From NCBI GenBank assembly GCA_944322775.1, contig CALUQA010000059.1, positions 1 to 5,164 on the forward strand: a DNA stretch of 5,164 nt, written 5' to 3'. Below, piece after piece: positions 4,880-5,164 of the stretch. Position numbers and translations under genes: made by a program. The DNA comes from an uncultured Elusimicrobiales bacterium. Lineage in GTDB: Bacteria > Elusimicrobiota > Elusimicrobia > Elusimicrobiales > Elusimicrobiaceae. Every line of letters begins with the position of its first letter. Positions within the stretch are counted from its first letter, which is position 1. The notes below the pieces were generated by a model that saw only the letters and a program-made list of their open reading frames with translations, did no database searches and was not told the DNA's origin.

Positions 4880-5164
4880 ATGAGCAAACTAGTCAGAGGT
4901 TTTCGGGACATTTTTGAGCCCCAATCCAATTTATTTACCGAGCTGGAAAACTGCGCCCGCGGCGTGTTGCGCCGCTACGGGTTTGGCGAACTTCGGTTGC
5001 CGACGGTAGAACAAAAAGAACTTTTTGTTAAATCCACCGGCGAAACGACCGACATCGTCCAAAAAGAAATGTACACCTTTGAAGACGCCGGCCACCGTCA
5101 GCTGGCCATTCGCCCCGAAGGTACCCCGGGCGTGGTGCGCGCCTATTTGGAAAATAATTTTACC
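4880..5164 (+). CDS. hisS: Histidyl-tRNA synthetase, N-terminal 95 residues (3' end beyond window)
   Basis: This class II synthetase attaches histidine to tRNA-His in the cytoplasm and normally works as a homodimer. The visible part begins MSKLVRGFRDIFEP, the usual HisRS opening, in which RGFRDIF corresponds to the common (R)GTRD(I/F) element. Motif 1 follows around RRYGFGELRLPTVE (31-44), then ELFVKSTGETTDIVQKEMY (47-65). Motif 2 begins at LAIRPEGTPGVVRAY (75-89), whose Arg contacts the ATP phosphate in the family. The frame is open to the window edge without damage. No Shine-Dalgarno sequence precedes the ATG. It is preceded by two terminator-like hairpins, so it should be transcribed from its own promoter. 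Further downstream genes are not visible. Confidence 0.95.
   Translation, partial: MSKLVRGFRDIFEPQSNLFTELENCARGVLRRYGFGELRLPTVEQKELFVKSTGETTDIVQKEMYTFEDAGHRQLAIRPEGTPGVVRAYLENNFT

Overview
The window looks like a piece of a bacterial chromosome from the phylum Elusimicrobiota, probably a gut-type, Elusimicrobium-like organism. That placement is inferred from the style of the type IV prepilin (KGFTLIELLVVV start, Cys-rich body, VCKSLGG near the C-terminus), which I recall as typical of Elusimicrobium. No marker gene here proves it. Base composition is mixed: AT-rich intergenic regions and moderately GC-rich genes.

Layout, left to right. Positions 1-440 (minus strand) carry the 5' part of asnS, asparaginyl-tRNA synthetase, cut by the window edge. 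A 126-bp divergent intergenic region holds the asnS promoter and an inverted repeat. A type IV prepilin-like gene follows at 567-1106 (plus). A complete tRNA-Ala(CGC) gene with its own promoter and terminator lies at 1248-1351. It is followed by a structured, partly duplicated non-coding stretch up to about 1500. At 1585-2277 is a gene for a small exported protein of unknown family, closed by a strong terminator. At 2519-4777 is the most interesting gene: a 752-residue exported protein with a metzincin-type zinc protease signature (HEVGHLLGLAD plus a SIM Met-turn), a Gln-rich coiled-coil segment, an Ala/Pro/Ser-rich linker, a CxxC...HxH...C finger-like module and a Lys/Gln-rich tail. Two hairpins in series separate it from the 5' end of hisS, histidyl-tRNA synthetase, which starts at 4880 and runs off the right edge.

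How the genes relate. Most appear to be independent transcription units: nearly every gene has its own candidate promoter, and three of the gaps carry a convincing terminator, so I see no operon. Translation genes (asnS, tRNA-Ala, hisS) flank three genes for exported or surface proteins (pilin, 230-residue orphan, metalloprotease). The two exported orphans share orientation and are only 241 bp apart, but a strong terminator between them argues against co-transcription, and nothing in their sequences shows that they work together. I see no mobile element, CRISPR array, toxin-antitoxin pair or defence island. The best candidate for undescribed biology is the multidomain exported metalloprotease; next come the structured repeat behind the tRNA and the apparent lack of Shine-Dalgarno leaders on several genes.
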